Assembly: GCF_042668085.1 (NCBI RefSeq) | Contig: NZ_JBHVBO010000194.1 | Span: forward strand, 1-7,373 | Reading direction: 5' to 3' | Source: Isoptericola sp042668085 | GTDB lineage: Bacteria; Actinomycetota; Actinomycetes; Actinomycetales; Cellulomonadaceae | DNA length: 7,373 nucleotides | Shown: positions 1-6,026 of the stretch, one piece after another | Layout of the letters: each line of letters opens with the position of its first letter | How positions within the stretch are numbered: position 1 is the stretch's first letter | Made by a program: the position numbers and the translations under genes | The notes under the pieces: model-generated | What the model was told of the DNA's origin: nothing | The model's database searches: none | What the model saw: the letters and a program-made list of their open reading frames with translations, nothing else

Positions 1-27
1 CCCTTCGCGCCGCGACCGCACGCGTGA
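1..27 (+). CDS. possible C-terminal tail of an upstream gene
   Basis: From base 1 a plus-strand frame reads eight codons (PFAPRPHA) and stops at TGA 25-27, just before the stem-loop at 26-59. A plus-strand gene converging on the glu operon would end about here. In actinobacteria recX is often next to this operon, which makes recX the first guess, but eight residues cannot identify anything. The same bases could equally be intergenic. Confidence 0.18.
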   Translation, partial: PFAPRPHA

Positions 28-59
28 GAGCCCCGGACGCGGCAGCGTCCGGGGCTCTC
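26..59. terminator. strong stem-loop ending the glu operon, possibly bidirectional
   Basis: The arms GAGAGCCCCGGACGC (26-40) and GCGTCCGGGGCTCTC (45-59) are perfect reverse complements: 15 bp with no mismatch, closed by the tetraloop GGCA. The structure starts 40 nt past the gluD stop codon. There is no T-run on either side, which is common for actinobacterial terminators. Its symmetry and the possible convergent gene end on its left suggest it could stop transcription from both directions. Confidence 0.85.
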
Positions 60-99
60 GGCGTGTCCGGTGCGGGCCAGGGGCCGCGCGCCCGTCGGG

Positions 100-1020
100 T
101 CAGGACGCCGTGGCGTCCCCGGTCGCGGCGATGGCGTTGCCCGGCCCCCGCGACGGGCCGGCGGCGACGGCCGTCGGGTTGCCGATCCCGGGGCCGGTCC
201 CCGTGGCGCCGGACGTGCGCCCGCTGAGGTACCGGGAGAGCCACCGTGCCACGGCGGTCAGCGCCCAGTTGATGACGATGAAGATCAGCGCCGCGATCGT
301 CAGCGTCTGCAGGTTGTTGCTGTTCCCGTTGCCGAAGGTCTGCGCGGCGCGCAGCAGCTCGGGATAGGCGATGATCTGCCCGAGCGCGGTGTCCTTCAGC
401 ACGACCACGAGCTGGGACACCAGGGCTGGCAGCATGGCGATGAGCGCCTGCGGGAGCTGGATCGACCGCAGCACCTGGCCCCCCGTGAGCCCGACCGCCA
501 GGCCCGCCTCGGACTGGCCCTTCGGGAGGTTGCCGACCCCCGAGCGGACCAGCTCGGCGATCACCGAGCCGTTGTAGAGGATGAGGGCGATCACGACGGC
601 CAGGAAGGCGGGCTCCGGGACGCTGTTGAACCCGAGGAGCAGCCAGAAGAAGATCATCATGAGCAGCACGGGCACGGCGCGGAAGAACTCCACGACGACC
701 CCGCTCACCCAGCGGATCGTCCGCGAGCGCGCCAGGCGACCGGAGCCGAAGACGAGGCCGAAGACCACGGCGCCGACGACGGCGTACCCGGCTGCGCGGA
801 GCGTGTTCTGCAGCCCCGGGATGAAGTAGAACTGCCACGCGTCCGACGTGAAGATCGGCTGCCACAGGGAGGCGGCGAACTGGCCCTTGTCCGCGAGCGC
901 GACCACCACGAGGTAGGCGACGTAGAGCACCAGCGCCAGCGCGACGATGTTGCCGAGGATGATGAGCACGCGTGCCCGCGGGCCCGGTGCGTCGAAGAGG
1001 ACGGACTTCTGAGAGCTCAT
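100..1020 (-). CDS. gluD: glutamate/polar amino acid ABC transporter permease GluD
   Basis: This 306-residue protein is one of the two membrane subunits of a polar amino acid importer (HisM/GlnP-type permease). It has hydrophobic segments near residues 18-42, 78-95, 105-130, 138-158 and 240-258. The permease EAA loop lies at about 171-190 (EAG...G...LP), where the subunit contacts the ATPase. The ATG at 1020 was chosen because it overlaps the gluC stop as ATGA. No Shine-Dalgarno is visible before it, so translation is probably coupled to gluC. The last ~40 residues (267-306) form a Gly/Ala/Thr/Pro-rich hydrophilic tail after the last membrane segment, which a transport core would not need. 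An earlier in-frame start inside gluC is unlikely because that frame is an Arg-rich shadow. Family assignment is firm; glutamate as substrate is inferred from the A-B-C-D operon order. Confidence 0.9.
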   Translation of the reverse strand: MSSQKSVLFDAPGPRARVLIILGNIVALALVLYVAYLVVVALADKGQFAASLWQPIFTSDAWQFYFIPGLQNTLRAAGYAVVGAVVFGLVFGSGRLARSRTIRWVSGVVVEFFRAVPVLLMMIFFWLLLGFNSVPEPAFLAVVIALILYNGSVIAELVRSGVGNLPKGQSEAGLAVGLTGGQVLRSIQLPQALIAMLPALVSQLVVVLKDTALGQIIAYPELLRAAQTFGNGNSNNLQTLTIAALIFIVINWALTAVARWLSRYLSGRTSGATGTGPGIGNPTAVAAGPSRGPGNAIAATGDATAS

Positions 1021-1706
1021 CGGCGCACCGCCAGTCGGTTGGAGAGGTAGGTGGTGAGCAGGCCGATGGGGATCACCAGGACGGCGAAGCCGATCGCGAA
1101 GAGGATGAAGATCGCGTAGATGAAGTTGGCGTTGCTCTCGATCATCTCCCGCATCAGCGTCGACGCCTCCGTCGAGACGCTCACGGCTACGGCGACCGTC
1201 GAGTTCTTCAGCAGCGCGATGAGCGTGTTGCCCAGGGGCGCGATCGCCCCGCGGAAGGCCTGCGGCAGGATGATCAGGCGGGCCGCAGGCAGGAACGACA
1301 GCCCGATCGCGCGGGCCGCCTCCGCCTGCCCCAGGGGCACGGTGTTGACGCCCGACCGGATCGCCTCGCACACGAACGCCGCGTGGTACACGGACAGCCC
1401 GACGACGCCGAAGCGGAAGAAGTTCTGCGTGAAGTCGTCGGACAGCGTGATCTGCAGCTGGGTCCAGACGGCCAGGAACAGGAACGTCATGATGACGGTC
1501 AGCGGCGTGTTGCGCAGGATGTTCACGTAGGTCGCGCCGGCCCACTGCAGGCTCGCGATGGGCGAGATGCGCATGAGCGCGAGGACGGTGCCGAGGAGCA
1601 GCGAGAAGATCGCGGCCCAGAACGTCAGCTGGATGTTGACCCAGTACGCGCCGAAGACGTCGTACTCGGCGAACAACGCGCCGAACTGGGACAGGAAGTC
1701 ACCCAC
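1017..1706 (-). CDS. gluC: glutamate/polar amino acid ABC transporter permease GluC
   Basis: This 229-residue inner-membrane permease pairs with GluD to form the translocation path. Hydrophobic segments lie near residues 18-45, 58-82, 99-118 and 195-218. The EAA loop is clear at 129-148 (EAARAIG ... ILP), followed by the GALAPxGNT-like stretch and LLKNS at 165-169, typical of HisMQ/GlnP-family permeases. The start is GTG at 1706, ten nt after a good ribosome binding site (GGGAGG). Its TGA overlaps the ATG of gluD. It sits 113 nt downstream of gluB, with a strong hairpin in the gap. Length and motifs are normal for the family. Glutamate specificity rests on similarity of layout to Corynebacterium GluABCD and could be another polar amino acid. 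Confidence 0.92.
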   Translation of the reverse strand: MGDFLSQFGALFAEYDVFGAYWVNIQLTFWAAIFSLLLGTVLALMRISPIASLQWAGATYVNILRNTPLTVIMTFLFLAVWTQLQITLSDDFTQNFFRFGVVGLSVYHAAFVCEAIRSGVNTVPLGQAEAARAIGLSFLPAARLIILPQAFRGAIAPLGNTLIALLKNSTVAVAVSVSTEASTLMREMIESNANFIYAIFILFAIGFAVLVIPIGLLTTYLSNRLAVRR

Positions 1707-1716
1707 GGTGTGTCAG

Positions 1717-1722
1717 CCTCCC
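1717..1722 (-). promoter_or_regulatory. ribosome binding site of gluC
   Basis: The minus strand reads GGGAGG here, ten nt before the GTG at 1706, and this decides the gluC start. It lies beyond the gluB-gluC hairpin, so translation of gluC can start independently of gluB. Confidence 0.7.
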
Positions 1723-1755
1723 GGGGGGTGGTGCGGCGAGGGCCGCGGTGGACGG

Positions 1756-1793
1756 ACGTGGGGGAGCGTGCGGCAGCGCACGCCCCCCCACGT
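1756..1793 (-). promoter_or_regulatory. intra-operon hairpin between gluB and gluC
   Basis: An outer 9-bp stem (ACGTGGGGG 1756-1764 with CCCCCACGT 1785-1793), one A/C mismatch, and an inner 6-bp stem (GCGTGC 1766-1771 with GCACGC 1778-1783) enclose a 6-nt loop. The hairpin begins 26 nt after the gluB stop and ends 33 nt before the gluC ribosome binding site. There is no T-tract. Binding-protein transporters usually need far more binding protein than permease. A hairpin in this place can partly terminate transcription or protect the upstream mRNA from 3' decay, and that role is inferred here. Confidence 0.8.
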
Positions 1794-1819
1794 GCCGAGC
1801 GGACGGTCGGACGGCGTCG

Positions 1820-2680
1820 TCAGGCGCAGGCGTCCGGCGTCGGCGGGTTGAGGTCGGCGTTCGGGGTGTAGCCCGTGCCCTCCGTGTTCGCCGACACGGC
1901 CTCCTCCCACGAGCCGTCCTCGATCATCTCGGTGATCGCGGCGTTGATGTCCTCGCAGCGGTCGTTGTCCTGCGGCAGGCCGACGCCGTAGTTCTCCTCG
2001 GAGAACGGGTTGCCCACGACCTTGACCTTGCCCTTGTTGGCGTCCTGCGCGGCGAGACCGGCGAGGATGATGTCGTCGGTCGTGACCGCGTCCACCTGGC
2101 CTGCGGTGAGCGCGGTGACGCACTCGGCGTAGCCGGGCCGCTCCACGAGCTGCACGCCCTCGGCGTACTCGTCCTTGATGCGCTGCGCCGACGTCGAGCC
2201 GGTCACCGAGCAGAGGTTCTTGCCCTCGAGCGTCTCGGGGCCGGTGATGTCGGTGTTGTCCGCGGCGACGAGGAGGTCCTGGCCGGCGATGAAGTACGGG
2301 CCCGCGAACGCGACCTGCTCCTTGCGCTCGTCGGTGATGGAGTACGTCGCGAAGATCATGTCGACCTGGCCGGTCTGCAGCATGGTCTCGCGGTTGGCCG
2401 ACGGGGCCTCGACCCACTCGATCTGGTCCTCGGAGTACCCGAGCTTCTCCGCGACGTAGCGGGCGACGTCGGTGTCGAACCCGGTGAACTCGCTGCCGTC
2501 CTGGTAGCCCAGGCCCGGCTGGTCGTACTTGATGCCGATCTTGATGGTGTCGCCGCCGCCGGAGCCGCCGGTCTCCTCACCGCCGCCACCGCCGCCGACC
2601 TCGCTGCTGCCGCCGCAGGCGGCGAGCGTGAGCGCGGTCAGTGCGGCGAGAGTGGCGGCACCTACGTGTCGTGTGCGCAT
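1820..2680 (-). CDS. gluB: glutamate/polar amino acid ABC transporter substrate-binding lipoprotein GluB
   Basis: This 286-residue extracytoplasmic solute-binding protein captures the amino acid outside the membrane and delivers it to GluCD. Residues 1-21 are a lipoprotein signal peptide ending in the lipobox LAAC, with Cys22 as the lipid anchor. A Gly/Ser/Glu-rich linker (23-44) follows. The SBP_bac_3 fold starts at about residue 46 (IKIGIKYDQPG). It carries the family motif SITDERKEQVAFAGPYF (114-130), whose Arg119 matches the ligand-binding arginine of such proteins, and an AVTTDD segment (198-203) typical of the second lobe. Four further cysteines (157, 187, 242, 285) could form two disulfides. 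The ATG at 2680 is preferred over an in-frame start 38 codons upstream because it gives a clean signal peptide and has GAAGGG eight nt upstream. It follows gluA by 76 nt. Confidence 0.93.
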   Translation of the reverse strand: MRTRHVGAATLAALTALTLAACGGSSEVGGGGGGEETGGSGGGDTIKIGIKYDQPGLGYQDGSEFTGFDTDVARYVAEKLGYSEDQIEWVEAPSANRETMLQTGQVDMIFATYSITDERKEQVAFAGPYFIAGQDLLVAADNTDITGPETLEGKNLCSVTGSTSAQRIKDEYAEGVQLVERPGYAECVTALTAGQVDAVTTDDIILAGLAAQDANKGKVKVVGNPFSEENYGVGLPQDNDRCEDINAAITEMIEDGSWEEAVSANTEGTGYTPNADLNPPTPDACA

Positions 2681-2688
2681 GGTTCTTA

Positions 2689-2694
2689 CCCTTC
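2689..2694 (-). promoter_or_regulatory. ribosome binding site of gluB
   Basis: The minus strand reads GAAGGG eight nt before the ATG at 2680. It is a moderate match to the anti-Shine-Dalgarno sequence. It supports the signal-peptide start over the longer reading frame. Confidence 0.5.
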
Positions 2695-2756
2695 GTCGGT
2701 GCGAGGCCGGTCCCGTTCGGGTTCCCTGCCGGGTCGGTGGGTGAGTCAGGAGGGAG

Positions 2757-3551
2757 TCAGTGGGAGAGGATCTTGGACAGGAAGTCCTTGGCACGGTCGC
2801 TCTTCGGCGCGGTGAAGAACTCCTCGGGCGCGGCCTCCTCGACGATCTGGCCGTCCGCCATGAAGACGACGCGGTTCGCGGCCTTGCGGGCGAAGCCCAT
2901 CTCGTGCGTCACGACGATCATGGTCATGCCCTCCTTGGCGAGCGCGACCATGACGTCCAGGACCTCGTTGATCATCTCCGGGTCGAGCGCCGAGGTGGGC
3001 TCGTCGAAGAGCATCACCTTGGGCTTCATCGCCAGCGCCCGCGCGATCGCGACGCGCTGCTGCTGGCCGCCGGAGAGCTGGGCGGGCATCTTCTGGGCCT
3101 GGTTCTTCACCCCGACCCGGTCGAGCAGCTCGAGAGCGCGCTCCTTCGCGGCGCCCGAGCGCTCCTTGCGGACCTTGACCGGCCCGAGCGTGACGTTCTC
3201 CAGGATCGTCTTGTGCGCGAAGAGGTTGAACGCCTGGAACACCATGCCGACGTCGGCGCGCAGCTTCGCGAGGGCCTTGCCCTCCTCGGGCAGGGGCTGG
3301 CCGTCGATGCGGATCTCGCCCGAGTCGATCGTCTCGAGCCGGTTGATCGCCCGGCACAGGGTCGACTTCCCGGAGCCGGACGGGCCGATGACCACGAGCA
3401 CCTCGCCCCGGCGCACGGTGAGGTCGATGTCCTGCAGCACGTGCAGGTCGCCGAAGTGCTTGTTGACGTTCTTCAGCTCGACGAGCGGTGCACCGAGGGA
3501 GGACGACGCCTCGGCAGGGTCGGTCGTCGTGGTCGCTTCGCCGTGATCCAT
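2757..3551 (-). CDS. gluA: glutamate/polar amino acid ABC transporter ATP-binding protein GluA
   Basis: This 264-residue ATPase powers the GluBCD importer on the cytoplasmic face. All nucleotide-binding motifs are intact: Walker A GPSGSGKST (56-64), Q-loop Gln106, signature LSGGQQQRVAIARAL (159-173), Walker B VMLFDE (179-184), D-loop SALD (187-190) and switch His216. The length is slightly above the usual ~240-250 because of a ~20-residue polar N-terminal extension before APLVELKNV. The ATG at 3551 is the first possible start, because an in-frame TAG lies only 12 nt upstream. No Shine-Dalgarno is seen. Instead a TAGGTT hexamer ends 6 nt before the ATG, so the message may be leaderless. It heads the operon gluABCD and is divergent from miaB. 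The family is certain; the glutamate substrate is likely. Confidence 0.95.
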   Translation of the reverse strand: MDHGEATTTTDPAEASSSLGAPLVELKNVNKHFGDLHVLQDIDLTVRRGEVLVVIGPSGSGKSTLCRAINRLETIDSGEIRIDGQPLPEEGKALAKLRADVGMVFQAFNLFAHKTILENVTLGPVKVRKERSGAAKERALELLDRVGVKNQAQKMPAQLSGGQQQRVAIARALAMKPKVMLFDEPTSALDPEMINEVLDVMVALAKEGMTMIVVTHEMGFARKAANRVVFMADGQIVEEAAPEEFFTAPKSDRAKDFLSKILSH

Positions 3552-3557
3552 CTCTCG

Positions 3558-3563
3558 AACCTA
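3558..3563 (-). promoter_or_regulatory. predicted -10 element of the gluABCD operon
   Basis: The minus strand reads TAGGTT here, a TANNNT hexamer, followed by six nt and the ATG of gluA. A -10 hexamer normally ends at -7, which would put the first transcribed base on the A of the ATG. No good -35 hexamer is visible 16-19 nt upstream. The TAG is also in frame with gluA, so the gene cannot begin earlier. Confidence 0.55.
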
Positions 3564-3599
3564 TCCACTCGGTGTTTCCGCGACCAGCACCGGGTTGTC

Positions 3600-3616
3600 C
3601 GGTTCCGCAACGGTTC
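3600..3616. repeat. short direct repeat upstream of the gluA promoter
   Basis: CGGTTC occurs at 3600-3605 and again at 3611-3616, an 11-bp step that places both copies on the same DNA face. The pair sits about 49-65 bp upstream of the gluA ATG. It could be an activator or repressor half-site pair for nitrogen- or glutamate-dependent control. It is short and may be chance; I see no full GlnR or AmtR consensus. Confidence 0.25.
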
Positions 3617-3653
3617 AGTAACAGTGCCCACGCCTTGCACGCGGGCCCGAGTC

Positions 3654-3682
3654 CTCGACGGTGGCGACCAGGGGTCGTCGAG
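3654..3682. promoter_or_regulatory. dyad-symmetric element in the gluA-miaB intergenic region
   Basis: Arms CTCGACG (3654-3660) and CGTCGAG (3676-3682) are inverted with a 15-nt spacer. Nested inside is CGACC-AGG-GGTCG (3665-3677). It lies about 60-85 bp upstream of the predicted miaB start of transcription and over 100 bp from gluA. It looks like an operator. If both flanking transcripts are leaderless, it is not transcribed and would act as DNA only. No known regulator motif is recognised. Confidence 0.35.
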
Positions 3683-3727
3683 CGGTAGGGGTGGGTCGCC
3701 TCGTCGGGGCCCGGCCGTCGGGCACCG

Positions 3728-3733
3728 TACCCT
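3728..3733 (+). promoter_or_regulatory. predicted -10 element of miaB
   Basis: TACCCT, a good TANNNT hexamer, is followed by seven nt and the ATG of miaB at 3741. Transcription is predicted to start at 3740 or 3741. No Shine-Dalgarno is present upstream. An out-of-frame ATG at 3736-3738 would be left out of such a transcript. A -35 box is not recognisable. Confidence 0.55.
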
Positions 3734-3740
3734 AGATGCG

Positions 3741-5393
3741 ATGTCCAGTACCACGCAGAGCCCCGCCGTGTCGGCGCGTCCCACGGACCAGCCGTCCGGC
3801 CAGCGCACCTATCTCGTGCGCACCCTGGGCTGCCAGATGAACGTGCACGACTCGGAGCACATGGCCGGCATGCTCGAGCAGGCCGGCTACACGCGCGCCG
3901 CCGCCGAGGACGAGGCGGCGAGCCGCGCCGACGTCGTCGTCATCAACACCTGCGCCGTGCGCGAGAACGCCGCCACGCGGCTCTACGGGAACCTGGGTCA
4001 GCTCGCCGGCATCAAGGCGGACCGGCCCGGGATGCAGATCGCGGTCGGCGGCTGCCTCGCGCAGAAGGACCGCGGCGAGATCGTGTCCAAGGCCCCGTGG
4101 GTGGACGTCGTCTTCGGCACGCACAACCTCGACGCGCTCCCGGTGCTCCTCGAGCGGGCCCGGCACAACGCCGAGGCGCAGGTGGAGATCGCGGAGTCGC
4201 TGCAGGTCTTCCCCTCCACGCTGCCCACGCGGCGCGAGTCCGTGTACGCGGGGTGGGTGTCGATCTCGGTCGGCTGCAACAACACCTGCACGTTCTGCAT
4301 CGTGCCGCACCTGCGCGGCAAGGAGCGCGACCGCCGGCCGGGGGAGGTCCTGGCCGAGGTCGAGGCGCTCGTGGCCGCCGGTGCGGTCGAGGTGACGCTG
4401 CTGGGCCAGAACGTCAACAGCTACGGCGTCGAGTTCGGCGACCGGGGCGCGTTCGCGAAGCTGCTGCGCGCCTGCGGCACGATCGAGGGGCTGGAGCGCG
4501 TGCGCTTCACGTCCCCGCACCCGGCGGCGTTCACGGACGACGTCATCGCGGCCATGGCCGAGACGCCGAACGTCATGCCCAGCCTGCACATGCCGCTGCA
4601 GTCGGGCTCGGACCGGGTGCTGCGCGCCATGCGGCGGTCCTACCGGTCGGCCAAGTTCCTCGGCATCCTGGACCGCGTGCGGGACGCCATGCCGGACGCC
4701 GCGATCACGACCGACATCATCGTGGGGTTCCCGGGGGAGACGGAGGAGGACTTCCGCGAGACGCTGCGCGTCGTGGAGGCCTCGCGGTTCAGCTCGGCGT
4801 TCATGTTCCAGTACTCGCCGCGCCCCGGCACGCCCGCGGCGACCATGGACGAGCAGCTGCCCAAGGAGGTCGTGCAGGAGCGGTTCGAGCGCCTGCTGGC
4901 CCTGCAGGAGCGCATCGCCGGCGAGGAGGCCGCCCGCCAGGTCGGGCGCACCCTCGACGTCCTCGTCTCCGAGGGCGCGGGGAAGAAGGACGGCGCCACC
5001 CACCGGCTCTCGGGCCGGGCGCCGGACAACCGGCTCGTGCACCTCGCGCTGCCCGCCGACCTGCTCGACGACGTCGCCGCCGGGGCGGAGGGCCTCGCCG
5101 GCGCCCCCGCGTCGCTGGACGACCCGCGGCTCGCCGACGCCGCGACGCTCGACCCGCGCCTGCCGCGCCCGGGCGACGTCGTGACCGTGGGCGTCACGCG
5201 GTCGGCGCCGCACTTCCTCGTGGCGGACGCAGTGCTCGACGGCGGCGCGTACGCCGTGCGCCGCACCCGGTCGGGCGACGCGTGGGCGCAGCGGGAGACG
5301 GCGCGCCTCGGCGGGGGCGAGGACGAGCACTCCCACGGCACGCCGCCGTCCTCCGGCCCGGTCGTGCTCGGGATGCCCTCGCTGCGGGGCTGA
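3741..5393 (+). CDS. miaB: tRNA-2-methylthio-N6-dimethylallyladenosine synthase MiaB
   Basis: This 550-residue radical-SAM methylthiotransferase adds a methylthio group to N6-isopentenyladenosine at position 37 of tRNAs that read codons starting with U, stabilising codon pairing. The N-terminal UPF0004 domain has the three cysteines of the auxiliary iron-sulfur cluster: Cys31 (TLGCQMN), Cys71 (NTCAVREN) and Cys105 (GGCLAQ). The radical-SAM CxxxCxxC is CNNTCTFC at 179-186. The substrate-binding region includes LGQNVNSYG and PLQSGSDRVL. A C-terminal TRAM domain begins near residue 410 and appears split by a ~40-residue acidic, Ala/Leu/Asp-rich insert (about 436-475) before RPGDVVTVGVT. The tail RRTRSGDAWA is typical of actinobacterial MiaB. 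The start ATG fits the conserved beginning (RTYLVRTLGCQMN) after ~20 polar residues. The frame stays open far upstream, but that part is Arg-rich shadow sequence. The partner miaA would be expected to the right of the window. Confidence 0.97.
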   Translation: MSSTTQSPAVSARPTDQPSGQRTYLVRTLGCQMNVHDSEHMAGMLEQAGYTRAAAEDEAASRADVVVINTCAVRENAATRLYGNLGQLAGIKADRPGMQIAVGGCLAQKDRGEIVSKAPWVDVVFGTHNLDALPVLLERARHNAEAQVEIAESLQVFPSTLPTRRESVYAGWVSISVGCNNTCTFCIVPHLRGKERDRRPGEVLAEVEALVAAGAVEVTLLGQNVNSYGVEFGDRGAFAKLLRACGTIEGLERVRFTSPHPAAFTDDVIAAMAETPNVMPSLHMPLQSGSDRVLRAMRRSYRSAKFLGILDRVRDAMPDAAITTDIIVGFPGETEEDFRETLRVVEASRFSSAFMFQYSPRPGTPAATMDEQLPKEVVQERFERLLALQERIAGEEAARQVGRTLDVLVSEGAGKKDGATHRLSGRAPDNRLVHLALPADLLDDVAAGAEGLAGAPASLDDPRLADAATLDPRLPRPGDVVTVGVTRSAPHFLVADAVLDGGAYAVRRTRSGDAWAQRETARLGGGEDEHSHGTPPSSGPVVLGMPSLRG

Positions 5394-5401
5394 CGGCGCA
5401 G

Positions 5402-5417
5402 GCCGGCACAGACCGGC
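5402..5417. terminator. weak dyad between convergent miaB and YbjN genes
   Basis: The 48-nt gap between the two convergent stop codons holds only a 5-bp inverted repeat, GCCGG (5402-5406) and CCGGC (5413-5417), with a 6-nt loop and no T-run. It is the best terminator candidate there but is weak. Transcripts may end by Rho or run into each other. Confidence 0.22.
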
Positions 5418-5441
5418 ACCGGAGGGAGGGGCTGCTCAGGC

Positions 5442-6026
5442 TCAGGACTGGTCGTCGAGCCCTGGCCCGCCAGGGGTCATCGCGCCCACGGTGCTGAAGA
5501 ACTGCGACGACGTGACGAGGCCGCACGACACGGTGGCGGCGAGCTGCTCGTCCGTGGCGCCGTGCTCGAAGTCCACCGACACCTCGGCGTAGAGCGCGAG
5601 CCCCTCGCCCTCCGGACGGGCGTACACCTTGGGCCACACCCGCTCGCGGTTCCAGTCGTTCACGGCCTGCAGCACCGCCAGTCGGGCGCCCTCGGGCACC
5701 TTCCCGGCCCAGCGGCCGCGCACCTGCAGGATCTCGTCGTGGTCGCCGAGCAGCAGGAACCAGAACCGGTTGCCGTCCCACGTCCCGGTCACGTCGCCGT
5801 CGTCGTCGGTGCGGAACCGGTAGCCGCGGCGGGTCAGGTCGTCCGCGACGCGGGCGTGGGTCAGCGGCCTCGGTGTCGTGGCGCGCGGGCGCGCGGGTGC
5901 GCGCTCCCCGCGGGCGGCCACGCGGGCGCCGGCGTCCTGCACGGCGCGACCCACCGCGTCCGCCGCGCGCCGGACGCCGCCGAGCAGCCGGCGGGCGGTG
6001 CCGCCGGACCGCTCCGCGGCGGTCAC
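5442..6026 (-). CDS. YbjN-family protein, second tandem copy
   Basis: This 194-residue protein has a variable Ala/Arg-rich N-terminal region (1-57), possibly a helix at 10-38, followed by a YbjN domain (about 58-180). Landmarks are DDDGDVTGTWDG (74-85), FLLLGDHDEILQVRGRW (90-106), VNDWNRERVWPKVY (122-135) and EVSVD (148-152). YbjN proteins are described as putative sensory transduction regulators, and the fold resembles type III secretion chaperones; the biochemical role is unknown. It starts at GTG 6026, sharing GTGA with the stop of the upstream paralogue, so translation is coupled. An upstream ATG in the same frame would overlap that gene by 260 nt with Arg-rich shadow sequence. No signal peptide or membrane segment is seen, so it is probably cytoplasmic. 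Its stop faces the miaB stop 48 nt away. Confidence 0.88.
   Translation of the reverse strand: MTAAERSGGTARRLLGGVRRAADAVGRAVQDAGARVAARGERAPARPRATTPRPLTHARVADDLTRRGYRFRTDDDGDVTGTWDGNRFWFLLLGDHDEILQVRGRWAGKVPEGARLAVLQAVNDWNRERVWPKVYARPEGEGLALYAEVSVDFEHGATDEQLAATVSCGLVTSSQFFSTVGAMTPGGPGLDDQS

Noticed and set aside
70..1050. Plus-strand frame of 326 codons over gluD
   Set aside because: Its composition is Arg/Asp/Glu/His-rich with no motifs, and it is antisense to a clear permease with an EAA loop.
2743..2760. Direct repeat GAGTCAG at an 11-bp step between gluA and gluB
   Set aside because: It overlaps the gluA stop codon and is only seven bases long; nothing else marks it as a regulatory site.
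3590..3625. Possible GlnR or AmtR binding site upstream of gluA
   Set aside because: GTTAC and GTTGC occur with 6-nt spacing on the minus strand, but the second half-site matches the GlnR GAAAC consensus poorly. No AmtR-like palindrome was found.
2760..3740. In-frame upstream extension of miaB by 327 codons
   Set aside because: The frame is open across the opposite strand of gluA, but its sequence is a charged Arg/Asp/Leu-rich shadow. MiaB homology begins only about 20 residues after the ATG at 3741.
3732..5336. Long minus-strand open frame (534 codons) opposite miaB
   Set aside because: It is Arg/Gly/His-rich without motifs and lies fully antisense to a gene with intact radical-SAM and UPF0004 motifs. 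Long antisense frames are expected at this GC content.
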